This document shows, one piece after another, positions 1 through 6,518 of a stretch of 31,876 bases of DNA. The stretch spans positions 1 through 31,876 of the forward strand of contig JBQTHM010000009.1 of the NCBI GenBank assembly GCA_052389895.1, read 5' to 3'. This stretch comes from CAVVXX01 sp052389895 (GTDB lineage Bacteria; Pseudomonadota; Alphaproteobacteria; Micropepsales; Micropepsaceae). Every line of letters starts with the position of its first letter. The first letter of the stretch is position 1. Made by a program: the position numbers and the translations under genes. The notes under the pieces are model-generated. The model worked only from the letters and a program-made list of their open reading frames with translations. It was not told where the DNA came from and searched no databases.

Positions 1-60
1 TGCCTCGTGTTCCCGCAAAATCGCGATGACCTGCTCTTCCGTGAACCGCGAACGCTTCAT
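1..60 (-). CDS. IS3-family transposase OrfA, N-terminus only (runs off window)
   Basis: Reading the minus strand from an ATG at position 60 gives MKRSRFTEEQVIAILREHEA, the typical opening of the OrfA helix-turn-helix protein of IS3-family elements. OrfA binds the element's ends and, through a programmed frameshift, is fused to the DDE recombinase OrfAB. Only about 20 residues are in the window; the rest lies to the left, so completeness cannot be judged. The terminal end of the element follows at about 126. Confidence 0.8.
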   Translation of the reverse strand, partial: MKRSRFTEEQVIAILREHEA

Positions 61-126
61 CGTCCGTACCCCTCTCAAGGCGCCGGACTCTACTCATTTT
101 TGGATGAGGTTTAGGGGCTCAGGTCA
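61..126 (-). mobile_element. Terminal end of the IS3-family element
   Basis: Between the OrfA start and position 126 lies a non-coding leader ending, on the minus strand, in TGACCTGAGCCCCTAAACC. It begins with the TGA typical of IS3-family termini. An open IS1595-type transposase frame resumes at 127, which fixes the boundary by inference. The other inverted repeat and the target duplication are outside the window. Confidence 0.65.
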
Positions 127-411
127 CAACATGAAAGCGTAAACCATCAGCGTGAATATGTTTCCGGTGACGTGCATGTGAACTCGGCGGAAGGCTTCTT
201 TTCGATCTTCAAGCGCGGAATGAGGGGCATCTACCAGCATTGCGGTGAGCAGCATCTTCACCGCTATTTAGCCGAATTTGATTTCCGCTTTTCCAATCGT
301 GCCGCGCTAGGCGTGAATGATGGCTTGCGCGCTGAAAGAGCATTGCAGGGCATCAGGGGCAAGCGCCTCACCTATCGGCGGACTAGTGGGGCCGAAGAAG
401 CCCGGGCGTAA
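127..411 (+). pseudogene. IS1595-family (ISXO2-like) transposase, 3' fragment
   Basis: The plus frame is open from position 127 to a stop at 411 and reads QHESVNHQREYVSGDVHVNS followed by AEGFFSIFKRGMRGIYQH and a HLHRYLAEFDFRFSNR block. This is the hallmark C-terminal region of ISXO2-like DDE transposases of the IS1595 family. There is no start codon at the left edge: the frame simply begins where the IS3-family end stops. The N-terminal zinc-ribbon and most of the catalytic domain are therefore missing from this side. The gene is disrupted, probably by the IS3 insertion. No clear terminal inverted repeat of the IS1595 element was found downstream. Confidence 0.85.
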
Positions 412-516
412 GGGCAAGTCAACCCGCAACAGCCACCGATCACGCTGGCGCACCAAGTGGCCGTTATGGGCACAGCGCCTTGCTGCCTTGCGCCCCAAAC
501 AACTGAAGTTGCCGTT

Positions 517-1083
517 CTAGAAGAACGCTAAATCCGCACGGCGATCAACGCGATTGTCTATTTCGTCATGCTTCGAAAGAAGCCGCTGCGCCGACGTAAA
601 GACAGGACCCAAATCTGTTGGCTTTTTAACTGCATCGAGAGCGTCTTGAAGGTTATCTAACTCATGAGCATAGTCAGAAAGCAGGGCATAATCCTGCTTA
701 GGTAGGCGTGCTCGCAAAGCGAGCAACTGCGACTGGGCCTCAATTATTGCGCTCAGAATTTGTTCCTTATTCGCATCGCCAGTATTTTGGAGTCTATTCG
801 CAAAAACTCCGATTTGCGCAATAATCGCGTTGTGGCGCGCATCAAATTGCTTGCCGCTATCGACTATACGGAGTGACTGCTCGCGGACACTCTGCCCGTG
901 CCACTGGAAATATGCTGATACGCCCGCTGATACGACGATTGAGATCATCGCAGAAACAACAGCGGCAATTCCGGCATCAACCCAAATCGCTCTAAGTCGT
1001 TGGAGAAACGTTGAATGCTCGTGGACCATAATGTGGTCAGGGTTTACCGGACGCAAGTTAATTTGGTGTTTAGGCGTGGGCAT
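517..1083 (-). CDS. Hypothetical single-pass membrane protein with coiled-coil-like C-terminus
   Basis: 188 residues, not recognised as a known family. A hydrophilic N-terminus of about 33 residues precedes one strong hydrophobic segment (about residues 35-58, AGIAAVVSAMISIVVSAGVS). A long helical, heptad-like region rich in Gln, Ala, Leu and Asp follows (about 65-160), so the predicted form is a membrane-anchored coiled coil. The ATG at 1083 has AAGGAA 8 nt upstream and lies only 3 nt after the stop of the upstream gene, so the two are co-transcribed and probably translationally coupled. Base composition is less GC-rich than the tad genes, consistent with acquired DNA. It may act with the upstream protein, but no function can be assigned. 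Confidence 0.7.
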   Translation of the reverse strand: MPTPKHQINLRPVNPDHIMVHEHSTFLQRLRAIWVDAGIAAVVSAMISIVVSAGVSAYFQWHGQSVREQSLRIVDSGKQFDARHNAIIAQIGVFANRLQNTGDANKEQILSAIIEAQSQLLALRARLPKQDYALLSDYAHELDNLQDALDAVKKPTDLGPVFTSAQRLLSKHDEIDNRVDRRADLAFF

Positions 1084-1086
1084 GGC

Positions 1087-2238
1087 TCAGTTCCTTCGCT
1101 TCCGCTTCACGCGCGTTCGCAGCCCAACGCCATCTTGTGCGTCCTTATTCTTTGCACATGCCTGATTGTAACGAACAGCGCCAATTGCCCGCATGATCGA
1201 GCGATATTTATTCTGAATTTCAATGGGGTCGCAGACACGATGTTGTGGCCGCGCTGGTTGGGCCGCTTGAGCGTGATCGGCCGAATTGACGACGGCCGCG
1301 CTTTGGGCTTCCGCATAAGTCAGATTTGCGTCAGCAGTTGCCGCAACAAGAAGCGCGACAAGCAGCGCCAACGAAGCCTGCCTTGCATGAACGACGTAGC
1401 CGCCCGGCGACGCAAAATCTATTTCAAATGAATAGAGGGCGTCTTGCTCGAAATAGCGACCTACCGCTTCCTGAATTTCTAGCGCAGCGAACTCCTCTAG
1501 CTCTCCGTCTTGGAGAGCATTAGCCGCGCCCATGAAATAGGAGATGAGATCAATACCTGGAACGATGGCCGGCGCGAAATTCTTATATCGCGGACCGGGG
1601 AAGACGTAGCGTGAGTCATCCCGATAAACGTAATCGCCGTAAGCAATCTGATAGACCTCATCAGCAAATTCTTCTTTGTTGATTACGATGATCGAGTGAC
1701 GGTTACTGAGAAGGCGAGATAGCCGCTCCGATAACTCACGCCTCTCAACGTTTGTATTTAGCCAGCGAACCTTCCGAATAGGGACTTCTTCTCGGCCATT
1801 GACCGGAAGTGGGGTGACGTCTCGTGTCTCGAACGCTTTGGTGATTTCACCAATATGCACCGGGCGGTAGATCGACCTATCACCCATGACGACAAGATCA
1901 CCGACTCCAATCTTGGCGAACATGCTCCGGACGTTTCCGACTGCTGAATTGAATGGCTTCCCCTTCGGCGCATCATAGTTGGTAGCCCTACGCGAAGGAG
2001 GACGCTCCAACTCACCATTGTGGTATGCCGATATTGCCCAACTCATGGCGACGTGCTTTCGAAGGAGTTTGTCGTCTTGCAACACTGCTGGAGTGAGAGC
2101 AATTCCCGGCATATCGAGAAAAACGACGCCTCTCTCAAGAAACGTCCCGAGGAATGAGCGGCCCTTTCCGGGGAAAATGGCCCAGATTTTTTGGTCATTG
2201 GAGATGACCTTTGTCGCCAGATCAAAAGTGACGGCCAT
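1087..2238 (-). CDS. Possible Mrr/EVE-like N-terminal domain protein with hydrophobic segment
   Basis: 383 residues. The N-terminal 190 residues resemble the PUA/EVE-like module found in front of some Mrr-type restriction proteins: a KIWAIFPGKGRSFLGTFLE strand-loop at 17-35, GVGDLVVMGD at 111-120, HIGEITKAF at 128-136, and RKVRWLNT followed by a leucine-rich helix at 155-180. That assignment is by pattern and tentative. No PD-(D/E)XK nuclease motif is visible after it. The C-terminal part has one hydrophobic segment (about 288-303, ASLALLVALLVAA) and ends in a very basic RTRVKRKRRN tail. It is the middle gene of a three-gene run: 6 nt after the small upstream gene and 3 nt before the membrane protein. 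A sensor plus membrane effector is one reading; the function is unknown. Confidence 0.65.
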   Translation of the reverse strand: MAVTFDLATKVISNDQKIWAIFPGKGRSFLGTFLERGVVFLDMPGIALTPAVLQDDKLLRKHVAMSWAISAYHNGELERPPSRRATNYDAPKGKPFNSAVGNVRSMFAKIGVGDLVVMGDRSIYRPVHIGEITKAFETRDVTPLPVNGREEVPIRKVRWLNTNVERRELSERLSRLLSNRHSIIVINKEEFADEVYQIAYGDYVYRDDSRYVFPGPRYKNFAPAIVPGIDLISYFMGAANALQDGELEEFAALEIQEAVGRYFEQDALYSFEIDFASPGGYVVHARQASLALLVALLVAATADANLTYAEAQSAAVVNSADHAQAAQPARPQHRVCDPIEIQNKYRSIMRAIGAVRYNQACAKNKDAQDGVGLRTRVKRKRRN

Positions 2239-2244
2239 TTAAAA

Positions 2245-2436
2245 TCAGTCTTTTCGTGCGCGCCTCTCACGCGCGGGAATATCATCCGTATGCGGCTTAT
2301 GTCCCATGCGCGCGGCGCTACGCACGAGTTGCTCAAATCGCGGCCATGCGTTGGGGTCGAGGTCGAGTGCCCCGGACTTGCCCCGCGTGGGCTGCTTCTT
2401 GTCACTGGCGCTAACTTTCTTCTTACGTTTTGCCAT
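2245..2436 (-). CDS. Small basic hypothetical protein
   Basis: 63 residues from the ATG at 2436 (MAKRKKKVSASDKKQPTRGK). The frame is open upstream to 2514, but the extra residues look like leader sequence and the lysine-rich start is the more natural N-terminus. The protein is strongly charged with a basic N-terminus, a central WPRFEQLVRSAARMG helix and an ARERRARKD end. It could bind nucleic acid, but no family is recognised. It lies 6 nt before the Mrr/EVE-like gene and is probably the first gene of that operon. Confidence 0.55.
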   Translation of the reverse strand: MAKRKKKVSASDKKQPTRGKSGALDLDPNAWPRFEQLVRSAARMGHKPHTDDIPARERRARKD

Positions 2437-2704
2437 TCTGTGGACAGTTCTGAGCTGCCTGTGAATTTGTGAGTCGTTCGCTTGCAGCACGCAAATCCAA
2501 CGGGTTGAGTCCAAGTGCCGAGTCTTGGCCCCGCCGGTTCGTTTCGCAGGCGACGGCGGGCTGTGGATAACCCCGGTGCTCGGCTGGCGCGCCCGTTACG
2601 GGTGCAGCCGGGGGGAAGCCAAGACTCTCCCCGGTGCGGCCAGTAGAATCTTACGCATACGGAAGGCACACCTCCAGACCTTTGTTTTGACTCCTGATTT
2701 TCCT
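2437..2704. other. Non-coding stretch with a ~107-nt inverted-repeat element
   Basis: No convincing gene on either strand. A 10-nt inverted repeat, GAGTCTTGGC at 2520-2529 and GCCAAGACTC at 2618-2627, encloses about 88 nt. Inside are further complementary blocks (CGGCTG near 2581 with CAGCCG near 2605, and CCCG/CGGG around a TTA loop). A perfect DnaA-box-like TGTGGATAA lies at about 2562-2570. Together this could fold into a branched hairpin. It also marks where the ankyrin-gene coding signal stops. Confidence 0.4.
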
Positions 2705-2954
2705 CACAACCCCTAGTGAAATAGACTGCTGAGTCAAGTATATAATCGCCCGCGCCATAGTTGAGCAACGTCTGAACGAGCTGAGGTGAAGTTGACAGCA
2801 CGGCGTACATTAGGGGCGTGCGACCATAGTCGTCACGCTCGTCTATGTTATGCTTGGATGCGATCGCATCCCGCACTTTATCGACGTCTCCAGAAAACAC
2901 GGCGTCAATCATTTTGGGGTGCTTAGTGGGCAAATACTTATTGGTGGTGCGCAT
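2705..2954 (-). pseudogene. Ankyrin-repeat protein, N-terminal remnant
   Basis: From the ATG at 2954 the minus strand encodes about 75 residues with ankyrin-repeat character: KMIDAVFSGDVDKVRDAIAS, then NIDERDDYGRTPLMYAVLS (the classic G-TPL-A turn) and LVQTLLNYGA. This is about one and a half repeats. After about residue 75 the homology ends. The frame stays open but becomes low-quality sequence that overlaps the next two genes, so the gene is probably truncated by a deletion or insertion near 2705-2730. Ankyrin repeats mediate protein binding; no partner is evident. Confidence 0.55.
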
Positions 2955-3100
2955 TCAAACCTTCGACTTCGATTCGAGCTTGGCTCTTCAAGCTGATACT
3001 TGTTCGGATTATTCATTCTATCATTGAATTGCTTCTGAGTCAGGCGCTCTAGCTCCGGGGATTAAGGTGACAGGAGCAATATTCCCTCCCTGCCACAACA

Positions 3101-3300
3101 TCACAACATGCTCGGCTCATCTATCATCTTGACCTCCGGCTTGCGGCCCGGTGCGCGCCGGGCAATCCGCCTGCCGAGCAACCGCTCCAGCCCCGCGATG
3201 AAATCCGGCGTGCCGAGCGGCCTGCCAGTTTGTTCCGCCGCCCTGATGTCGGCAAAGGACGAAGCCGTTGGCTTGCGCGAGACAAGTAGCTCGGTAGCCG
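3101..3300 (-). pseudogene. REP-associated tyrosine transposase (RAYT/Y1), C-terminal remnant
   Basis: The minus strand from 3300 down to a TGA at 3101-3103 reads in one frame SSFADIRAAEQTGRPLG, then TPDFIAGLERLLGRRIARR and APGRKPEVK. An E-TGRPLG block followed by FI--LE--LGR and a basic PGRKP end is the signature C-terminus of RAYT (TnpA-REP) single-strand transposases. The HUH catalytic domain is missing: upstream of this fragment the sequence switches at once to a duplicated tadC end. It is a non-functional relic marking past rearrangement. Confidence 0.7.
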
Positions 3301-3385
3301 CCTACACCACGCCCAGCGTCTTGATGATGGCGGGGCCGAGGATCACCACGAACAGGCAGGGCAGGAAGAACACGATCACCGGCAC
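3299..3385 (-). repeat. Displaced copy of the tadC 3' end
   Basis: These 87 nt match 4515-4601 (the last ~28 codons and stop of tadC) with 6 mismatches, in the same orientation. They encode VPVIVFFLPCLFVVILGP and the same AIIKTLGVV ending. The only amino-acid change I find is Val for Met; the other differences are silent. The copy abuts the RAYT remnant on its 3' side and the HEPN-gene stop (3388) on the other, so it is a flank of the HEPN/MNT cassette. Confidence 0.9.
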
Positions 3386-3387
3386 CT

Positions 3388-3831
3388 CTAAGAGCCCGGT
3401 TTACTCCTTGGAATTGGCCCGAGCTTCTCCATGGCGGCCAGAACCAGTCGCGCCGCCGACAACAGATCGGTAAGCAATCGCTGGTCTACCTCGAAATAGC
3501 CTTCGTATTCCGCCAGGTTTCGGGTGTTGTGACATTTATCGAGCACGCGCCAAGTCTCAGGCCCCAGGCGAAGCGTGTGGGTAAGCGCTTGAAAGACAAC
3601 GAATCGCTGTCTCGCCGGGCGATAGCCATGCCAGCGCAATGCGGCAAGCGAGAGGGCGTGCGCGGCGTTGTATGCGGGATCGAACCGGCTTTCCGGAGTA
3701 AGGCCGGTGTTCTCGGCGTCTGCGAGCCGCTTCCGGCCCGAGTCGAGCAGGCCATCGAATTCCTTCTGGTCGCCTGGTTCCGGCTTCAGCACTCCTGTCT
3801 TCACCAGGTTATCTAATTCTTTTGAGCTCAT
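3388..3831 (-). CDS. HEPN-like protein, putative toxin of a HEPN/MNT pair
   Basis: 147 residues from the ATG at 3831, chosen because GGACGGAGC stands just upstream; the frame is open to 3900 but those extra residues overlap the preceding gene. The protein is all-helical, with a central AYNAAHALSLAALRWHGYRP helix and a later R95-VLDKC-H101 that fits the R-x(4-6)-H motif of HEPN RNases, followed by NTRNLAEYEGYF. HEPN proteins paired with minimal nucleotidyltransferases typically form toxin-antitoxin modules in which the MNT inactivates the HEPN RNase. It overlaps the upstream MNT gene by 23 nt, so the two are co-expressed. Family assignment rests on context and motif. The stop lies next to the displaced tadC end. 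Confidence 0.65.
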   Translation of the reverse strand: MSSKELDNLVKTGVLKPEPGDQKEFDGLLDSGRKRLADAENTGLTPESRFDPAYNAAHALSLAALRWHGYRPARQRFVVFQALTHTLRLGPETWRVLDKCHNTRNLAEYEGYFEVDQRLLTDLLSAARLVLAAMEKLGPIPRSKPGS

Positions 3832-4423
3832 GCTCCGTCCCGAATACGAAAAGCCTGGGTTGCTGGAGGATTTTGTCGACGAAGGAATTGTTACTTGCAA
3901 GTTTGCGACCCCACTGGGTTGGCGTCATGACATTTGGGTTGATTGTCCGAAGAAGTATTTTCTCGGTTTTTTGCAGGGCCACATAAATTTCGCTATACGT
4001 GATCCTTTGGCCAATGATCATCAAGTCTATGTCGCTCTTGGTCGTGTCCCTCCCTTTCGCGACCGACCCATACACGAAGGCCAAATCGATATTGGAACGA
4101 AACGGCGCGAGCGCCAGGCGAAGCGGTTCCACAAGCCCCGCCGTTTTCATCATCAGTCCGCGTAGCTCGGAAAACACCGGCGACTGGCGGTTGGCCTGAT
4201 AGAGTTTTCTATTTCCCGATGTGGTCACATTCAAGATGCCGGCCTCACTCAATTTTTCCAATTCGCGCTGAACGGCGCCCGATCCGGAGCCCGCGCGCCG
4301 GATGATTTCAGAGGCATGAAACTGGTGGTCGGGATGACCTATCAGAAGATTCAGCACTCGCAGCTGCACCTGCGAGAACAGAGCGCTTGCAAGGCCTGCT
4401 TTGGCGCGAGCTTTCCTACCCAT
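3809..4423 (-). CDS. Winged-helix/MNT nucleotidyltransferase, putative antitoxin and autoregulator
   Basis: 204 residues from the ATG at 4423 (a TTG at 4444 is the only in-frame alternative nearby). Residues about 15-80 form an ArsR/MarR-like winged helix: QVQLRVLNLLIGHPDHQFHA, a SGSGAVQRELEKLSEAGIL recognition region, and a wing ending NRKLYQAN. Residues about 110-200 are a minimal nucleotidyltransferase with YGSVAKGRDTTKSDIDLMI, the G-S...D-x-D active site (GS at about 119-120, Asp 131 and 133). In MNT/HEPN modules this enzyme modifies and silences the HEPN toxin. The fused DNA-binding domain and two palindromes at its start point to autorepression. It overlaps the HEPN gene. Confidence 0.8.
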   Translation of the reverse strand: MGRKARAKAGLASALFSQVQLRVLNLLIGHPDHQFHASEIIRRAGSGSGAVQRELEKLSEAGILNVTTSGNRKLYQANRQSPVFSELRGLMMKTAGLVEPLRLALAPFRSNIDLAFVYGSVAKGRDTTKSDIDLMIIGQRITYSEIYVALQKTEKILLRTINPNVMTPTQWGRKLASNNSFVDKILQQPRLFVFGTEHELKRIR

Positions 4424-4452
4424 TCTGGGCTCAATAATACCCAAATTGGGTA
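4417..4452 (-). promoter_or_regulatory. Paired palindromic operator and -10 of the MNT/HEPN operon
   Basis: Two related palindromes lie at the operon start: TACCCAAATTGGGTA (4438-4452) and TACCCATTCTGGGC (4417-4430), centres about 21-22 nt (two helical turns) apart. Between them on the minus strand is TATTAT, a good -10 box, only about 10 nt before the ATG; the second palindrome covers the start codon. This implies a very short or absent leader and repression by a dimeric winged-helix protein, most likely the MNT antitoxin. Confidence 0.6.
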
Positions 4453-4469
4453 GGGTGGCGATTTCGGGG

Positions 4470-4510
4470 GTTATCCTTGGGAAGCCGCGCCGGCATAACG
4501 CCGCGGCCCT
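4470..4510 (-). terminator. Possible hairpin after tadC
   Basis: Downstream of the tadC stop the minus strand reads GCCGCGGCG, then TTATG, then CCGGCGCGGC, able to form a GC-rich hairpin. No T-tract follows, so intrinsic termination is uncertain. Confidence 0.3.
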
Positions 4511-4517
4511 CGCGCGC

Positions 4518-5507
4518 CTACACCACCCCCAGCGTCTTGATGATGGCCGGGCCGAGAATGACCACGAACAGGCAGGGCAGGAAGAAGACGATCATCGGCA
4601 CGGTGAGCTTGGCGGGAAGCGAATGCGCGCGCCGCTCGGCCTCGGCCATGCGCATCTCGCGGTTTTCCTGCGCCGTCACGCGCAGCGCCTGGCCCATGGG
4701 CGTGCCGTATTTCTCCGATTGTATCAGCGCCGCCGCCACCGCCTTCACGCCCGGATGCCCGGTGCGGCTGGCGAGGTTCTCGAACGCCTGCCTGCGCTCC
4801 GGCAGATAGGCCATCTCGGCGGTGGTCAGCCCCAGCTCCTCCGCCAGCTCCACCGAACGCGGCCCCACTTCCGAAGCCACGCGCCCGAAGGCGGATTCGA
4901 TCGACATGCCCGATTCCACGCAGATAAGCATGAGATCGAGCGCATCGGGAAAGGCCTGCATGATGGAGGCCTGCCGGCGCTGGATGACGTTGGTGATGTA
5001 TAGGTCGGGCAGATAGTAGCCCACCAGCGCCGCGCCGATGGCGGCGGCCAGCTTGACGAAGAACGGCCACTCCAGCCCCGAAACACCATAGAGATACATC
5101 AGCGCGCCCACGAAGACGATGGGCGGCATGAGAAAGCGGAAAAAGAGGAAGGTGATGAACGGCCTCTGCCCGCGCTTGCCCGCGCGCGCGAGCTTTTCCT
5201 TGATACCCGGCGATTCGAGCAGCTTTTGCAGCCGCAAGTTTTCCACCGTGCCCCTGACGAAGCTGTGCGCCGTGGGCGCGCGCAGTCCCCTGCGGGTGCG
5301 GTCGTTGAGCGCCTCGCGCTGGCGCGCGCGCAATTCCTCGCGCCGTTCGGCCACGTATTTCATGCGCGCGCCCAGCGTGTCGCGCCTCAGATAGGGAAAG
5401 GCGAGCGTGACGATGGTGGCGAAGGCCGCAATCGCGGTGAACGCCATCACCATGAATTGCGAGTCGACCAGATATTTCAGCCAGCCAAGGTCAAGCGGAT
5501 CGTTCAT
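4518..5507 (-). CDS. tadC: TadC, Tad pilus inner-membrane platform protein
   Basis: 329 residues, a usual TadC length. An N-terminal membrane segment (about 17-37) is followed by a charged cytoplasmic stretch, two membrane segments (about 117-165), a T2SSF (GspF-like) cytoplasmic domain with ALDLMLICVESGMSIESAFG and a conserved QSEKYGTPMGQALRV motif, and a C-terminal membrane helix PMIVFFLPCLFVVILGP. TadB and TadC together form the inner-membrane platform on which the CpaF ATPase drives Flp pilus assembly. It is the last gene of the operon, 9 nt after tadB. Its final 84 bp are duplicated at 3302-3385. Confidence 0.95.
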   Translation of the reverse strand: MNDPLDLGWLKYLVDSQFMVMAFTAIAAFATIVTLAFPYLRRDTLGARMKYVAERREELRARQREALNDRTRRGLRAPTAHSFVRGTVENLRLQKLLESPGIKEKLARAGKRGQRPFITFLFFRFLMPPIVFVGALMYLYGVSGLEWPFFVKLAAAIGAALVGYYLPDLYITNVIQRRQASIMQAFPDALDLMLICVESGMSIESAFGRVASEVGPRSVELAEELGLTTAEMAYLPERRQAFENLASRTGHPGVKAVAAALIQSEKYGTPMGQALRVTAQENREMRMAEAERRAHSLPAKLTVPMIVFFLPCLFVVILGPAIIKTLGVV

Positions 5508-5516
5508 CGCACGCGC

Positions 5517-6506
5517 TCAGAATTTGAAGCTGATCATCTTCTTCATGACCAGCACGCCTATGCCCATCCACACCACGCAGCCGACCAGCATCAGGTTGCC
5601 CAGCTTCGACGTGAACAGCAGGTTGATGTATTCCGGAGTGCTCATCCACACGAGGCCCATTACGGCCGGCGGCAGCGAACCGATGATGGCGGCCGACGCC
5701 TTCGCCTCGGACGACATGGCGCGGATCTTTCCCTGCAGGCGCTTGCGGTCGCGCAGCACGTTGGCGAGATTTGACAGCGCTTCCGACAGATTGCCGCCCG
5801 TCTTCTGCTGCACCGTCATCACGATGGCGAAGAAATTGACCTCGGCCGTGGGCATGCGCTCGTACATGCGCTTGAGGCCCTGCTCCATGGTGACGCCCAG
5901 CTTCAATCCCTCGACCAGAAGCTTGAATTCGCCCGACACCGGTTCCGCGATTTCGGTGGCGACCACTTTCAGCGCCTCGTTGACGGGCAGGCCCGTCTTC
6001 ACGCTGCGCACGATGATGTCGATGGCGTTGGCGAATTCCTGGGTGAATTTCTTTTCCCGCCGGCGCGTGACGAAGCGCAGCCACCAGCGCGGCAGCCCCA
6101 GGCCCGCGGCGAACATGCCCAGCAGCACGACATACCAGGGCTGCTGCACGAAAAAGAACAGCAGCACGCCGGCCGCGACGCCCATCACAGCCGAGACGAT
6201 GTAGTAGGTGCGCGGCGTGATCGTAAGGCCGGCCATCTCGAGGCGGCGGCGCAGGCTCAGCCGCACCTTCTTCTTCTGCTCGGCCTGCTTCTGTTCCAGC
6301 TCCTTGAGAGCCGCCTGCATGCTCTTGCGCCGCTGCTGGCTCACGTCGGCGCCGCGCGTGGGGCGCACGCCCGCCGGCATGCGCGTTACGGCGGCAAGCC
6401 GCTTCTGGGTCTTTTCGGCCTTGATGCCCGCGAACGCGTACACGGCGCCGCCCAGCGCCAGCGCCCCCAGGATTGCCGTCATGATATAGAGCGCCGCTCC
6501 GCCCAT
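5517..6506 (-). CDS. tadB: TadB, Tad pilus inner-membrane platform protein
   Basis: 329 residues. An N-terminal membrane helix (about 5-28), a basic coiled stretch with a Gln/Lys-rich KELEQKQAEQKKK (about 67-80), two membrane helices (about 100-145), a T2SSF domain with FANAIDIIVRSVKTGLPVNEA and QQKTGGNLSEALSNLA, and a pair of C-terminal helices are visible. This is the GspF-like half-platform that pairs with TadC. An AGGAG motif lies about 9 nt before the ATG at 6506, and the gene starts 12 nt after cpaF ends. I see no sign of truncation. Confidence 0.95.
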   Translation of the reverse strand: MGGAALYIMTAILGALALGGAVYAFAGIKAEKTQKRLAAVTRMPAGVRPTRGADVSQQRRKSMQAALKELEQKQAEQKKKVRLSLRRRLEMAGLTITPRTYYIVSAVMGVAAGVLLFFFVQQPWYVVLLGMFAAGLGLPRWWLRFVTRRREKKFTQEFANAIDIIVRSVKTGLPVNEALKVVATEIAEPVSGEFKLLVEGLKLGVTMEQGLKRMYERMPTAEVNFFAIVMTVQQKTGGNLSEALSNLANVLRDRKRLQGKIRAMSSEAKASAAIIGSLPPAVMGLVWMSTPEYINLLFTSKLGNLMLVGCVVWMGIGVLVMKKMISFKF

Positions 6507-6518
6507 GGGCCCGCGCTC

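Noticed and set aside
317..520. Arg/Lys-rich 67-residue reading frame after the IS1595 fragment
   Set aside because: Its first half is a shadow of the transposase and the rest has no recognisable family or ribosome site.
2562..2570. Perfect DnaA-box sequence TGTGGATAA
   Set aside because: A single 9-mer is expected by chance at this scale; without a cluster, an AT-rich unwinding region or a dnaA neighbour I do not call an origin here.
2043..2704. Long C-terminal part of the ankyrin reading frame
   Set aside because: It overlaps two better-supported genes on the same strand and has no ankyrin or other recognisable pattern, so it is probably an accidental open frame in GC-rich DNA.
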